Part shown: positions 30,736 to 39,648 of the stretch, piece after piece
Layout of the letters: each line of letters starts with the position of its first letter
Position numbering within the stretch: position 1 is the first letter of the stretch
Source: Desulfuromusa sp.
GTDB taxonomy: Bacteria > Desulfobacterota > Desulfuromonadia > Desulfuromonadales > Geopsychrobacteraceae
DNA length: 64,000 bases
Assembly (NCBI GenBank): GCA_021647765.1
Contig: JAKIUD010000008.1
Location: forward strand, 1 to 64,000
Reading direction: 5' to 3'
Position numbers and translations under genes: made by a program
The notes under the pieces: generated by a model
Databases searched by the model: none
Told to the model about the DNA's origin: nothing
The model's input: only the letters and a program-made list of their open reading frames with translations

Positions 30736-31464
30736 CTATTGAACCAACCCCAACTCAGCGGCCTTGCCATCCATATCGCTATATATTTTTAATGCCTTCT
30801 GAGTTGCTTCAAACTCGCGTAGATTTAAGGTCATCTGAACCATGGTTTTCATCATGTCAACATTGGAACCTTCAAGGTTTTTCTGTACAATCTGCGGATT
30901 GGGATGTGGCACCGGTTGCGTATTGTCAACCGGCTGAAACAGTTCGCCACCGACTTTTTTTAAAACTGAAGTATCCTCAAAACTGAACAGGCCGATTTGA
31001 CCGATTTGTTTTTCATCCGCCCAGATCGAACCGTCCAGGCTGATATCAACATCGGGGCGCGGCAGGATAATCTCGCCGCCAGCGGTTCCCATGACCGGCA
31101 AACCATTGGCATCAACCAGCTTTCCGTCCCCAGTGAGTTGGAAATTCCCCTTACGGGCATAACCGAAGGTTCCATCTGGACGCTGAATCTTAAAAAAACC
31201 ATCCCCACTAATTGCTAGATCCAGGGGAGCGCCACTGTATTCGATAGATCCGGGGGTAAAGTCGATTTCCGGTGCGGTGAGACGACTGTAATTGGTGGCC
31301 TGGGTTGCCAGACCCGAGGTCGCTTCCCCCAGTCGGGCTTCAAAGGTCACCATCCCTTTTTTGTAGCCGGGGGTTTTGACCGCTGCGAGCCGTTCACTGA
31401 TATTATCCAACATCTGCATCCGTGCTACAGCCCCTGAAATTGCCCCATACTTACCGCTTGACAT
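30736..31464 (-). CDS. flgF: Flagellar proximal rod protein FlgF
   Basis: A rod protein of the FlgF/FlgG hook-basal-body family. The 242-residue protein opens SGKYGAISGAVARMQMLDNISERLAAVKTPGYKKG, which differs from FlgG in the N-terminal motif. It ends EGSNVDMMKTMVQMTLNLREFEATQKALKIYSDMDGKA. GAGGATAA precedes the ATG. A weak sigma-28-like sequence lies just upstream, suggesting a possible internal promoter for flgF-flgJ. Confidence 0.9.
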   Translation of the reverse strand: MSSGKYGAISGAVARMQMLDNISERLAAVKTPGYKKGMVTFEARLGEATSGLATQATNYSRLTAPEIDFTPGSIEYSGAPLDLAISGDGFFKIQRPDGTFGYARKGNFQLTGDGKLVDANGLPVMGTAGGEIILPRPDVDISLDGSIWADEKQIGQIGLFSFEDTSVLKKVGGELFQPVDNTQPVPHPNPQIVQKNLEGSNVDMMKTMVQMTLNLREFEATQKALKIYSDMDGKAAELGLVQ

Positions 31465-31494
31465 CTTAGTTATCCTCTTTCCCCCGACGCATGC

Positions 31495-31522
31495 TTATCG
31501 ACCTCATATCTCAGAATCTTTA
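31495..31522 (-). promoter_or_regulatory. Possible sigma-28 promoter upstream of flgF
   Basis: On the minus strand TAAA (31522-31519) is followed after 16 bases by GTCGATAA (31502-31495), one mismatch and one base of spacing away from the FliA consensus TAAA-N15-GCCGATAA. It lies about 30 bases before the flgF start. The evidence is only sequence similarity. Confidence 0.35.
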
Positions 31523-31574
31523 ACCCGCACCAAACTTCAGAGACAGATATGAAGTCAATTCCCTTGATTCAGTT

Positions 31575-31943
31575 TTAACTCTCCACTGGCCGCTTCAACT
31601 GTGCCAACTGGAGCAGTTGCTCAACTTCAATTGGAGCCATCTGCAGTGCTGCGGCAATCTCTTTCGCATCGACTCCCTGATTCGCCAGAGCAGCAACATA
31701 ACGATATTTTTCAGCACTACTTTGGGGAACTTCAACTGTTTTTTGTTCCCGTTCCACCCGATCTAGACTGTTTGAAAAGCTGGTTCTCTGCTCTCGCATA
31801 GACACTGTTTCCAATAGTTGTTGCCGTAATTCATCCAGTTCAAGACCGAGCTTTCGCGAAATATGTCTCTGCCAGAACCCAATCAATAATGCCAACAGGG
31901 CAATCGAGCCGATCAATAAGAGTGGCAGTTGTCCAGCGACCAT
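31575..31943 (-). CDS. DUF2802-like flagellar-operon membrane protein
   Basis: This 122-residue protein has one N-terminal membrane segment (about residues 6-24), a coiled-coil region (about 30-65) and a C-terminal helix-turn-helix-like piece KYRYVAALANQGVDAKEIAAALQMAPIEVEQLL. The layout matches DUF2802 proteins often found after fliA in flagellar clusters of gamma- and deltaproteobacteria. Their role is not known to me. It starts two bases after the fliA stop, so it is co-expressed with it. Confidence 0.75.
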   Translation of the reverse strand: MVAGQLPLLLIGSIALLALLIGFWQRHISRKLGLELDELRQQLLETVSMREQRTSFSNSLDRVEREQKTVEVPQSSAEKYRYVAALANQGVDAKEIAAALQMAPIEVEQLLQLAQLKRPVES

Positions 31944-31945
31944 CT

Positions 31946-32704
31946 CTAGTTCTCCGAGTGCAGGGCGTTAATACTGCGCTTCATCTTAATCTTGAGCTTC
32001 CCCAAAGCTTGACTGTGTAATTGGGAAATACGTCCTTCTGAGAGCTCCAGAACGTCCGAAATCTCTTTTTGTGACAGTTCTTCATAATAGAGCAGAGCAA
32101 CAACAAGACGCTCCTTTTCGGAGAGTTGTTCCAAGTATCCAGCCAGCTCACCAGTCAGCTCATTCGCCTCCATCCGTTCCTGAACACTGGCTTGCTTGCT
32201 ATCTTCAAGGTTATCGATAAAGGTTTTGCCGGAATCTTCGCCATTATCGAGACTTTCATTCAAGCTGATTGTCCCGAGCTGACTCACCTGAAGTTGTAAT
32301 TCGCGAAAATCATCCAGGCTTATATCCAGCTCTTCCGCCAGTTCCGGATCTTCAGGGGCACGACCGAGTTTTTTTCCTAAAGAATCCGTCACTTTAGCCA
32401 ACCGCGATTGCTTTTCTCGTAAGGATCTGGAAAACCAGTCCATGCGCCGCACTTCATCGAAGACAGCACCGCGAATTCTCCGCTCGGCGAAAGTTTTAAA
32501 CAACACACCACGGCGTGGATCAAAACGATTGGAAGCATCCATCAACCCCATCAGAGCAGCGCTGCGAATATCGTCACGGCTAACAAAGGCAGGAACCTGA
32601 GTCATCATCCGATCAACCAGAAAGTCGACCAGAGATAGATGAGATTCAATCATCTTCTCCCGTTCCGCCGCTCCTGGTGGGCCATAGCCGCTACTGAAAG
32701 TCAT
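31946..32704 (-). CDS. fliA: Flagellar sigma factor FliA (sigma-28)
   Basis: Directs RNA polymerase to late flagellar promoters (filament, chemotaxis). From ATG 32704 the protein has 252 residues with sigma region 2 (HLSLVDFLVDRMMTQVPAFVSRDDIRSAALMGLMDASNRFDP), region 3 and region 4 (LSEKERLVVALLYYEELSQKEISDVLELSEGRISQLHSQAL). The start overlaps the flhG stop (TGATG). The anti-sigma gene flgM is not in the window. Confidence 0.95.
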   Translation of the reverse strand: MTFSSGYGPPGAAEREKMIESHLSLVDFLVDRMMTQVPAFVSRDDIRSAALMGLMDASNRFDPRRGVLFKTFAERRIRGAVFDEVRRMDWFSRSLREKQSRLAKVTDSLGKKLGRAPEDPELAEELDISLDDFRELQLQVSQLGTISLNESLDNGEDSGKTFIDNLEDSKQASVQERMEANELTGELAGYLEQLSEKERLVVALLYYEELSQKEISDVLELSEGRISQLHSQALGKLKIKMKRSINALHSEN

Positions 32705-33603
32705 CAATTCGCCTCCGTACCAACCCCGAGAAATTGCTTCCAGAAAAATTGCAGGGTTCCCTGCGCCTGATTATCAGATGGAGTATCAATCAAGTTTTCC
32801 GCTAAGGCGTTAAACGATTTTGCCACCTTATGATCGGGGTAGAGATCGACCATCACCTGCTGCTGGCGTACCGACTCATGCATTTTTTTGTCAAAAGGGA
32901 TACAACCAAGATAGTCGATAAAAATATCCAGATAACGTCCTGAAACCATCGTTAACTTCTCAAAGACATCCAGACCCTCATCCAATCCTCGAACTGAATT
33001 AACCGCCAACAGAAAGCGTTTTTGATGATACTGGGTTGAAAGGAGTTTCATCAGAGCGTAGGCGTCGGTAATGGCTGTTGGTTCCGGAGTCGTTATCACC
33101 AGAATATCCTGAGCGGCAACGTTGAAGTAGGTAACATTGTCGGAGATACCCGCTTCGGTATCGATTAAGACCACATCAAAATGTTCTTCGAGGGCATCCA
33201 GTGAATCAATCAGGCGCATCTTTAATTGACCATCAAGACGGGTATACTGTTGAACTCCAGATCCAGCGGGGAGAATTTTTAAGCCGTAAGGGCCTTCAAC
33301 CATGACCTCTTCCAAGCTTCGCTCACCGTTGAAGAAATGGTTGAGGTTATATTCCGGAGAAATACCGAGTACGACATCAATATTTGCCAACCCAAGATCG
33401 GCATCGATAACCAGAACCTTTTTACCCTGCTTGGCTAAAGCAACAGCAATATTGGAAACAACAGCCGTTTTACCAACGCCTCCCTTGCCGCTGGTAATAG
33501 ACAAAACCCGGGTTGTCGGCATCTGGATTTCAGCTGCGTTCTCATCGAGTTTCTCCCGCATATTGCGTAAGGTTCCTGCCTGGTCTATGGTTCCGTTCAT
33601 CAT
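32704..33603 (-). CDS. flhG: Flagellar number regulator FlhG (MinD/ParA-like ATPase)
   Basis: This 299-residue MinD-like ATPase limits flagellar number at the pole together with FlhF. It has the deviant Walker A KGGVGKTAVVSN (about residues 39-50), Walker B-like VLVIDADLGLANIDVVLG, and DTEAGISDNV. Helices near the C-terminus may serve membrane binding. The N-terminal stretch QAGTLRNMREK resembles the FlhF-activating DQAxxLR motif of FlhG. It overlaps flhF by four bases and fliA by one. Confidence 0.93.
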   Translation of the reverse strand: MMNGTIDQAGTLRNMREKLDENAAEIQMPTTRVLSITSGKGGVGKTAVVSNIAVALAKQGKKVLVIDADLGLANIDVVLGISPEYNLNHFFNGERSLEEVMVEGPYGLKILPAGSGVQQYTRLDGQLKMRLIDSLDALEEHFDVVLIDTEAGISDNVTYFNVAAQDILVITTPEPTAITDAYALMKLLSTQYHQKRFLLAVNSVRGLDEGLDVFEKLTMVSGRYLDIFIDYLGCIPFDKKMHESVRQQQVMVDLYPDHKVAKSFNALAENLIDTPSDNQAQGTLQFFWKQFLGVGTEAN

Positions 33604-34970
33604 ACTGCTACCTTCCGTAATTCTTCAGCTGTTCCCATCACCAGTTCGGCGACAAGGTTAGGTTCTGCCCGGAGCAAATCTTCAGGAACCTGCTGACCAT
33701 TGGTCAGATAGGCCAGGGGGAGATTGCTCCTGATCGGTACATTGATCAATGCAGCACAACGATCGGTTTCATCTATTTTGGTAAAAATCAATCGGGATAG
33801 AGGAAGGTAACTAAAAGATTCCAAGGCTTTCTGTTGCAAACGCTCTTCGGTTGGGGCCGCCAACACCAGACAATTTTCAACCTTCGACCCTTTGCCGAGA
33901 AACTGATTCAATTCCTCAATTTGTGCCTGGTTGCGGGGACTGCGCCCGGCAGTGTCAATCAGAATGAGGTCTTTATCACGATGGCGGCGGAAAGCTTCCT
34001 GCAACTGTTCTGGCGATATGACAACTTCAACTGGTAGCCCCATGATCTCACCATAGACTTTTAACTGTTCAACTGCCGCGATCCGATAAGTATCAATCGT
34101 GACCAAAGCAACCCTGGCACCATTCTGGGAGATTGCTTCTGCTGCCAACTTGGCAATTGTGGTGGTTTTTCCAACGCCAGTTGCACCAATCAGAGAAATG
34201 CGCTTCTGTGGATCACCCGGTGACCAAAGAGGCTCAGTGGTCTGTACCAGTTTGGCAATTGTTGCCGTCAAAAATTCACGACATTGTTCCGGCTCATGAC
34301 GTTGTCGCTCATTCATCTGTGGTGTAGCAAAACGGGCAATTGTTGCAGCAGCTTCCCGGTCGATGCCCCGATCAACCAGAAGATCAAGTAGATTTTCAAG
34401 AGAATGTTCCGCCGGGTTTTTCCAATGGGTCAGCGTAGCTGTTGGTTCTGGTCTCACTTCCTGAGCCGGTAGAACTTGCTGCGGAACCGGACGAAGGACT
34501 GATTCAACCTGGTTCTCCTGTTGGGCTTTCGCCAACTGCTGCATCAGCTCCTTCAACTGATTGATCTCAGCCTGCAGTTGTTTGACATTTTGGGATTCCA
34601 GTTGTAACCGCAGTTGACGAACCTCATCTTCAAGCGGATTGCCTTTCACGTCTATCTTTTGACTGGTCGCTGCTTTTGACAAAGAAACTTGCTCATCTTC
34701 CAGGGTCTCTACCCGGCGACCGTAAGCTGTGGAAACCCTCCCCAGAGTTGCTGGTTTCGGTTCAATATTCGGCAGCGCTTTGCGAAAGCTGTTTTTCATA
34801 GCTGGTGACTCAATTGCTGCAGTCACTTCAACGACCTGCCTGCCAAGGACACCCAACCCTTTTTTCCCCAGGGTTCGGGTCGATAAAATCAACGCCTCAG
34901 AACCAAGAGCTTGTTTTACCTGTTCGAGAGCCGATGCCATACTTTCCGCTGCAAATTTTTTAACCAACAT
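33600..34970 (-). CDS. flhF: Signal-recognition-type GTPase FlhF
   Basis: SRP-like GTPase that sets flagellar position, typically at a pole. The 456-residue protein has an N-terminal B domain (MLVKKFAAESMASALEQVKQALG), a variable Gln/Glu-rich linker with coiled coil (about residues 100-175), and the NG GTPase domain with G1 GATGVGKTTTIAKLA, G3 LILIDTAGRSPRN and G4 FTKIDET. It overlaps flhA by eleven bases and flhG by four, as in most polar flagellates. Confidence 0.95.
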   Translation of the reverse strand: MLVKKFAAESMASALEQVKQALGSEALILSTRTLGKKGLGVLGRQVVEVTAAIESPAMKNSFRKALPNIEPKPATLGRVSTAYGRRVETLEDEQVSLSKAATSQKIDVKGNPLEDEVRQLRLQLESQNVKQLQAEINQLKELMQQLAKAQQENQVESVLRPVPQQVLPAQEVRPEPTATLTHWKNPAEHSLENLLDLLVDRGIDREAAATIARFATPQMNERQRHEPEQCREFLTATIAKLVQTTEPLWSPGDPQKRISLIGATGVGKTTTIAKLAAEAISQNGARVALVTIDTYRIAAVEQLKVYGEIMGLPVEVVISPEQLQEAFRRHRDKDLILIDTAGRSPRNQAQIEELNQFLGKGSKVENCLVLAAPTEERLQQKALESFSYLPLSRLIFTKIDETDRCAALINVPIRSNLPLAYLTNGQQVPEDLLRAEPNLVAELVMGTAEELRKVAV

Positions 34971-37050
34971 TGACAGTCACCGTTCCTATCGATCTCACCT
35001 TTAAATGTGGTGCGATCTCGTTGTGAGAAATAATTGCCAGATTCGGCAGATAGCGTTCAGTCAACCTTTTGACATGAAGTCGGATTGTTGGCGTACAAAG
35101 TAGCACCGGAGTTGCACTAGCCACATCCTGTAACGCCTTGGTCAAGCTGTTGATCAACGCCTGAGCAAAACCAGGCTCTAAAGCCAGGTAGGCTCCTTGT
35201 TCCGTGCTGTGCAGCGCTTCCTGAATCTGCGTTTCGACATCTCGATCAAAAGTCATCACTTCCAACACCTGTCCATCCTCGCTATAGTTGTTGCTGATCG
35301 AACGGGCCAAGATGGTGCGTACATGTTCGGTCAGTTGATCTGGATCTTGCACAACTGGTGCCCAATCGGCCAAAGTTTCTAAAATAGTTCTAAGATCGCG
35401 GATTGAAACCCCTTCTCTAAGCAGATTCTGCAGAACCCGCATCACCACGCCAAGATTAAGCAGAGCAGGCACCAGTTCTTCAACCAGCTTGGGATAATCG
35501 TTAGACAGATTATCCAGCAGATTCTGGGTTTCCTGACGACCAAGCAGTTCATGACCATGGGTTTTAATCAACTCACTCAGGTGGGTTGCGACCACAGTCG
35601 TGTTATCAACAACGGTGTAACCGGAAATCTGGGCGCGTTCCTTTTTATCCTCGGAAATCCAGACCGCAGGCAAATTGAAGGCCGGCTCAACCGTTTCAAC
35701 ACCCTTGATCACTTCAGTTGCGGTGCCAGGATTCATCGCCAGGAAATGGCCGGGAAGTAACTCCCCGCCACCAATTTTCACCCCTTTGAGAACGATGGCA
35801 TATTCGTTCGGTTTAAGTTGCAGGTTATCTTTGATATGTACCGGTGGAACAATGAAGCCCATATCAAGGGTAAACTGCCGCCGGATCGACTTGATCCGCG
35901 GTAGCAGCTCACCATTCTGAGCCGTATCGACCAGCGGAATTAATCCGTAACCAACCTCCATCTCGAGCATGTCAACAGCAAGCATCTGTTCATAATTTTC
36001 TTCTTCAAGCAGTTTTGGTGCTGGAGCTTCTTCCAGTTGTTCTTGTTCTCTACTCTCCTTACGGGATCTCTGTACCCGCCAGGCGATTCCAGCAACAATC
36101 ATTGAGAGCAGGAAAAACGGCAGTTGTGGCAATCCCGGGATTAAGGCAAAACCGAGCAAGATTCCCGATACAACCCAGAGAGCCCGTGGATGAACCGTGA
36201 ACTGACGCTGAATCTCGCTACCAAAATCCCCGTCACTAGCAGTTCTGGTCACCATGATCCCAGCGCCAGTAGAAATAATCAGCGCAGGAATCTGACCCAC
36301 CAGACCATCACCAACCGTCAAAATAGTGTAGTTGGCCGCAGCATCAGCCATCGGCATCCCTTTTTGCATCACACCAATGACAAAACCGGCACCAATATTG
36401 ATCAAAGTAATGATGATCCCGGCGATAGCGTCCCCTTTGACAAACTTGCTGGCACCATCCATAGCGCCATAGAAATCTGATTCCGCAGCAATCTCCTTGC
36501 GGCGTGTGCGTGCCTCATCGTCACTGAGCAATCCAGCGTTCAGATCGGCATCGATCGCCATCTGTTTACCCGGCATCGCATCCAAAGTGAAGCGGGCGGC
36601 AACTTCAGCAACCCGGCCGGCACCTTTGGTAATAACCATAAAATTGATGAGCACCAGAATCATGAAGATGACCACCCCGACAACATAGTTTCCACCAACA
36701 ACAAACTGGCCGAAAGATTGAATAACACTTCCCGCAGCTGCCGGACCTTCATCACCATGCAAGAGAATCAAACGAGTCGAAGCAACATTGAGAGAAAGAC
36801 GGAACAGAGTTGTGATCAGCAAAATACTTGGGAAAAGGGCAAAATCGAGCGCCCGCTGAGTGTAGAGAGTAATGATCAGAATCAGCAGTGCGATGGTAAT
36901 ATTCAACGACAGAAAGATATCGAGTAATATCGGCGGTACCGGTAAAATCATCAACATCAAGATCAATACCAGACCAACTGCAACCAACACATCACTCCGT
37001 ATTAGCGCTTCGCGCCAGCGGTTGTTGATGATTCCATCTATTGTTACCAT
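34960..37050 (-). CDS. flhA: Flagellar type III export gate protein FlhA
   Basis: Integral membrane component of the flagellar export apparatus. From ATG 37050 (GATGGAG ribosome site) the protein has 696 residues, the family norm. It has about eight N-terminal helices with the FHIPEP signature region FALFPSILLITTLFRLSLNVASTRLIL and FVKGDAIAGIIITLINIGAGF, then a large cytoplasmic domain from about residue 335. The frame extends to 37134, but that part is not conserved and contains an unlikely FFFISQK stretch. The gene follows flhB by about 110 bases. Confidence 0.95.
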   Translation of the reverse strand: MVTIDGIINNRWREALIRSDVLVAVGLVLILMLMILPVPPILLDIFLSLNITIALLILIITLYTQRALDFALFPSILLITTLFRLSLNVASTRLILLHGDEGPAAAGSVIQSFGQFVVGGNYVVGVVIFMILVLINFMVITKGAGRVAEVAARFTLDAMPGKQMAIDADLNAGLLSDDEARTRRKEIAAESDFYGAMDGASKFVKGDAIAGIIITLINIGAGFVIGVMQKGMPMADAAANYTILTVGDGLVGQIPALIISTGAGIMVTRTASDGDFGSEIQRQFTVHPRALWVVSGILLGFALIPGLPQLPFFLLSMIVAGIAWRVQRSRKESREQEQLEEAPAPKLLEEENYEQMLAVDMLEMEVGYGLIPLVDTAQNGELLPRIKSIRRQFTLDMGFIVPPVHIKDNLQLKPNEYAIVLKGVKIGGGELLPGHFLAMNPGTATEVIKGVETVEPAFNLPAVWISEDKKERAQISGYTVVDNTTVVATHLSELIKTHGHELLGRQETQNLLDNLSNDYPKLVEELVPALLNLGVVMRVLQNLLREGVSIRDLRTILETLADWAPVVQDPDQLTEHVRTILARSISNNYSEDGQVLEVMTFDRDVETQIQEALHSTEQGAYLALEPGFAQALINSLTKALQDVASATPVLLCTPTIRLHVKRLTERYLPNLAIISHNEIAPHLKVRSIGTVTVNVG

Positions 37051-37161
37051 TTTTTCTCCATCAAGACTGAATTCTGACAGGGTAATGTCAAGCTTTTGGC
37101 TTATAAAAAAAAACCGTCTAAAACTTCTTTTCAACTAATTTTGTCTATAGTTATCAATCAC

Positions 37162-38220
37162 TTAACGCTTCTTTAAGCTGTAAATATAGGCCAGAAGTTC
37201 GGCCACAGCAGTAAACATTTCTTCGGGAATTTCTTCCCCTATCTCTTGCCTGTACAAGGCTCGTGCCATCGGCTTGTTTTCGATGATCGGAACTTGGTGT
37301 TCCTTGGCAATTTCGCGAATTCTAAAGGCCAGATGGTCAGCGCCCTTGGCAACAATTCGCGGGGCATCCATTTCACTGCGTTGATAGGAAATTGCAATCG
37401 ACAGGTGCGTTGGATTGGTCACGATGACATCTGCATTGGGAACCTCTGCCATCATTCGTTTACGTGCCATCTCTTGCTGTACTGACCGCACCCGGGCTTT
37501 CAGTTGCGGATCTCCTTCGGTCTCTTTGAACTCTTCCTTTACTTCCTGCTTGGTCATCTTCATCTTCTGTTCCATTTCATAGTGAGAAAAAGCAAAATCG
37601 ATCGCTGCCAGAGCAATCATGATTCCACACGTTTTCCCGATAACCAAAAAGGCAACCTGGCCAAGAAAAACCAGCGTCTGGTTCAAATCAAGTAATGACA
37701 GAGTAAGAGCTGTATCAAATTCATTGGCAACAGTTTTATAGGCGACAAAACCAATCAACAATATCTTCGCCAGAGACTTCACCAATTCGACAGCGGATCG
37801 CTTGGAAACAAACTTAGCCATCCCCTTAATCGGATTAAATTTACTCAGCTCAGGCTGAAAAACCTTGGTAGAAAAAAGGGGACCAACCTGAAGAAAGGAA
37901 GAGAGAAAACCAACCACCATGGTCAGCAAAAAAACCGGCCAGAGGAGCTTTGCCATCACAGCCCCCATCTCCCAAACCAGGTTGGTAATCTCCAGTCGGC
38001 TGGCTCTAAAATCTGCCATCATCCGTAATAGAGCTGAAAACATTGTTTCCAGATCGATCCAGAAATGGCTGGCATAAAAGACCCAGAATAAGAGTGACAT
38101 GGTCAGCAACGCCGCAGTGGCGATCTCCTTGCTTTGAGCGACCTGCCCTTTCTCACGAAAATCATGACGCCGCTTTGCCGTTGCTTCTTCGGTTCGTTCC
38201 TGGCCTGAGTCTTCAGCCAT
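37162..38220 (-). CDS. flhB: Flagellar export switch protein FlhB
   Basis: Membrane export component that switches substrate class after hook completion. The 352-residue protein has a charged N-terminus (SGQERTEEATAKRRHDFREKGQVAQSKE), four membrane helices, and the autocleavage motif NPTH in VTNPTHLSIAISY. CAGGAGC precedes the ATG. A 150-bp palindromic repeat separates it from fliR upstream, which is unusual within this tight operon. Confidence 0.95.
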   Translation of the reverse strand: MAEDSGQERTEEATAKRRHDFREKGQVAQSKEIATAALLTMSLLFWVFYASHFWIDLETMFSALLRMMADFRASRLEITNLVWEMGAVMAKLLWPVFLLTMVVGFLSSFLQVGPLFSTKVFQPELSKFNPIKGMAKFVSKRSAVELVKSLAKILLIGFVAYKTVANEFDTALTLSLLDLNQTLVFLGQVAFLVIGKTCGIMIALAAIDFAFSHYEMEQKMKMTKQEVKEEFKETEGDPQLKARVRSVQQEMARKRMMAEVPNADVIVTNPTHLSIAISYQRSEMDAPRIVAKGADHLAFRIREIAKEHQVPIIENKPMARALYRQEIGEEIPEEMFTAVAELLAYIYSLKKR

Positions 38221-38264
38221 CTAGTTGCTCCTGAAAAACTATGTCGGTAAATTCGAGACTGTCC

Positions 38265-38420
38265 CGAAAGGCGCTAGTTTAAGAAATTTTGTAGTAATCT
38301 CGGGACTGTCCCCAGTACCATCGGGGGCTGTCCCAAGAGTTTACGAGCCATGAAACGGTGACGGTTCACACCGCAAAATCCTGGGACAGCCCCCATTCGT
38401 GGACAGTCTCGGTTTTGCTG
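38265..38420 (+). repeat. Palindromic repeat, GGGACTGTCCC family, copy B (inside the flagellar operon)
   Basis: It starts with a GAGACTGTCCCGAAAGGCGC stretch and contains TAGTAATCTCGGGACTGTCC and TCGGGGGCTGTCCCAAGAG, then mirrored TGGGACAGCCCC and GGACAGTCTCGG arms. It matches copy A in inverted orientation across more than 60 bases and copy C (61605-61715) in direct orientation. It sits between fliR and flhB, where it could form strong RNA hairpins in the operon transcript. Confidence 0.8.
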
Positions 38421-38490
38421 CTAAACAGCCTCAATGAGCATTACTTAAAAAAAGTGTGTGACAGAATTTTGGCAATTGTCGTTAAAAAAA

Positions 38491-39267
38491 CTACATAAGA
38501 CTGAAGAGACGCAAGAAGCGTTCCGGGAGTGAGAAAAATTCTTCTCGAAGAAGACTTGCCACCACACCAAAGGTCAGCCCCATAACGATAAAGGAGATGC
38601 CAATATTGACAGGAAAGGAGATCATGAACACATTGAGTTGCGGGAAAACCCGTGACATAATTCCGAGGGTCAAGGTGGATAGAATCAAAAGTGCCAGAAT
38701 TGGCGCAACCAAGCGAACACTTAAAATCAGGGAATGGTTTGCCACCTCGACAATCATTGGAATAGCACCACCCGACAGAGTTAAACTTCCCGGTGGAAGC
38801 ATTTCAAAAGAGGAGACAATTGCTTCAAGAAACAGATGATGAATATTGAGAGAGAGAAACAAGAGAATAGCAAATATTCCCTGAAACCGGGAAATCAGGG
38901 CAACTTGTGATTGAGTTATCGGATCAAATATATTGGCTGCGGCAAACCCCATTTGATAACCAATTAATGAACCAGCGAACTCTGCTGCCATAAATACTAA
39001 TTGAGCCAGAAAACCGACCAGTAACCCAAGAATGACTTCAGAAGCAATCAATAGTCCCAGTTCTAGAGGAGTGAAAGTCTGTGCTGGGATAAAATCCTTG
39101 ACCACCGGATAAGTCAGCATCGAGAACAGCACTGCGACACCAAGCCGTAGCTGCGGGGGAATCTGCCCACCACTAAACACTGGAATCGCAGCAAACATGG
39201 CTGCCACCCGTGCCAAACAGATCAGAAAACCTTGAATTAAGGGGAGAGAAAAATCAGGTAGTTCCAT
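38491..39267 (-). CDS. fliR: Flagellar export protein FliR
   Basis: Core export-gate membrane protein. The 258-residue sequence is hydrophobic, with several helices and the family stretches LLIASEVILGLLVGFLAQLVFMAAEFAGSLIGYQMGFAAANIFDP and LNVFMISFPVNIGISFIVMG. It follows fliQ with a 15-base gap; AGGATCACC precedes the ATG. The next gene, flhB, starts 270 bases further downstream because of the inserted palindromic repeat. Confidence 0.95.
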   Translation of the reverse strand: MELPDFSLPLIQGFLICLARVAAMFAAIPVFSGGQIPPQLRLGVAVLFSMLTYPVVKDFIPAQTFTPLELGLLIASEVILGLLVGFLAQLVFMAAEFAGSLIGYQMGFAAANIFDPITQSQVALISRFQGIFAILLFLSLNIHHLFLEAIVSSFEMLPPGSLTLSGGAIPMIVEVANHSLILSVRLVAPILALLILSTLTLGIMSRVFPQLNVFMISFPVNIGISFIVMGLTFGVVASLLREEFFSLPERFLRLFSLM

Positions 39268-39282
39268 CGCTGGTGATCCTGA

Positions 39283-39552
39283 TCAGGGACCAATAGTTGG
39301 TAATTGGTCAAAGATTGAGATTAAAAAAGTGGTGGCTTTTTGTAAAATCCACGGGGCGAAAAGCAACAGGGTAACAAACACTCCAACAATTTTAGGGATA
39401 AAAGTCATAGTCTGTTCGTTAATCTGGGTGGCTGCCTGAAAAATACTGATCACCAGACCAATTCCCAGTGCGGCAAGGAGCATGGGAGCAGCACACATCA
39501 AAGTCGTTTCAATAGCCTGTCGACCGATACTGACAACATATTCAGGGGTCAT
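39283..39552 (-). CDS. fliQ: Flagellar export protein FliQ
   Basis: This 89-residue protein has two membrane helices and the family phrases IGRQAIETTLMCAAPMLLAALGIGLVISIFQAATQINEQTMTFIPK. It is part of the FliPQR export gate. The ATG has an AAAGGA-type ribosome site. A hairpin-forming spacer of about 95 bases separates it from fliP. Confidence 0.95.
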   Translation of the reverse strand: MTPEYVVSIGRQAIETTLMCAAPMLLAALGIGLVISIFQAATQINEQTMTFIPKIVGVFVTLLLFAPWILQKATTFLISIFDQLPTIGP

Positions 39553-39570
39553 AAAAAATCCTTTCCAGGT

Positions 39571-39636
39571 AAACAGGTTGAAGGCTGTTAGCTTTTTAGG
39601 TTTGAACCTAACCCTCTAAACACCTTCAGCCTGTCT
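39571..39636. repeat. Inverted repeat in the fliP-fliQ gap
   Basis: AACAGGTTGAAGGCTGTTAG and a downstream arm complementary to ACAGGCTGAAGGTGTTTAG pair at about 15 of 19 positions, with an inner AGGTTTGAACCT palindrome. It fills the fliP-fliQ spacer. The function is unknown; it could be a processed-RNA hairpin or a mobile palindrome. Confidence 0.55.
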
Positions 39637-39648
39637 TTGCTGCATTTC

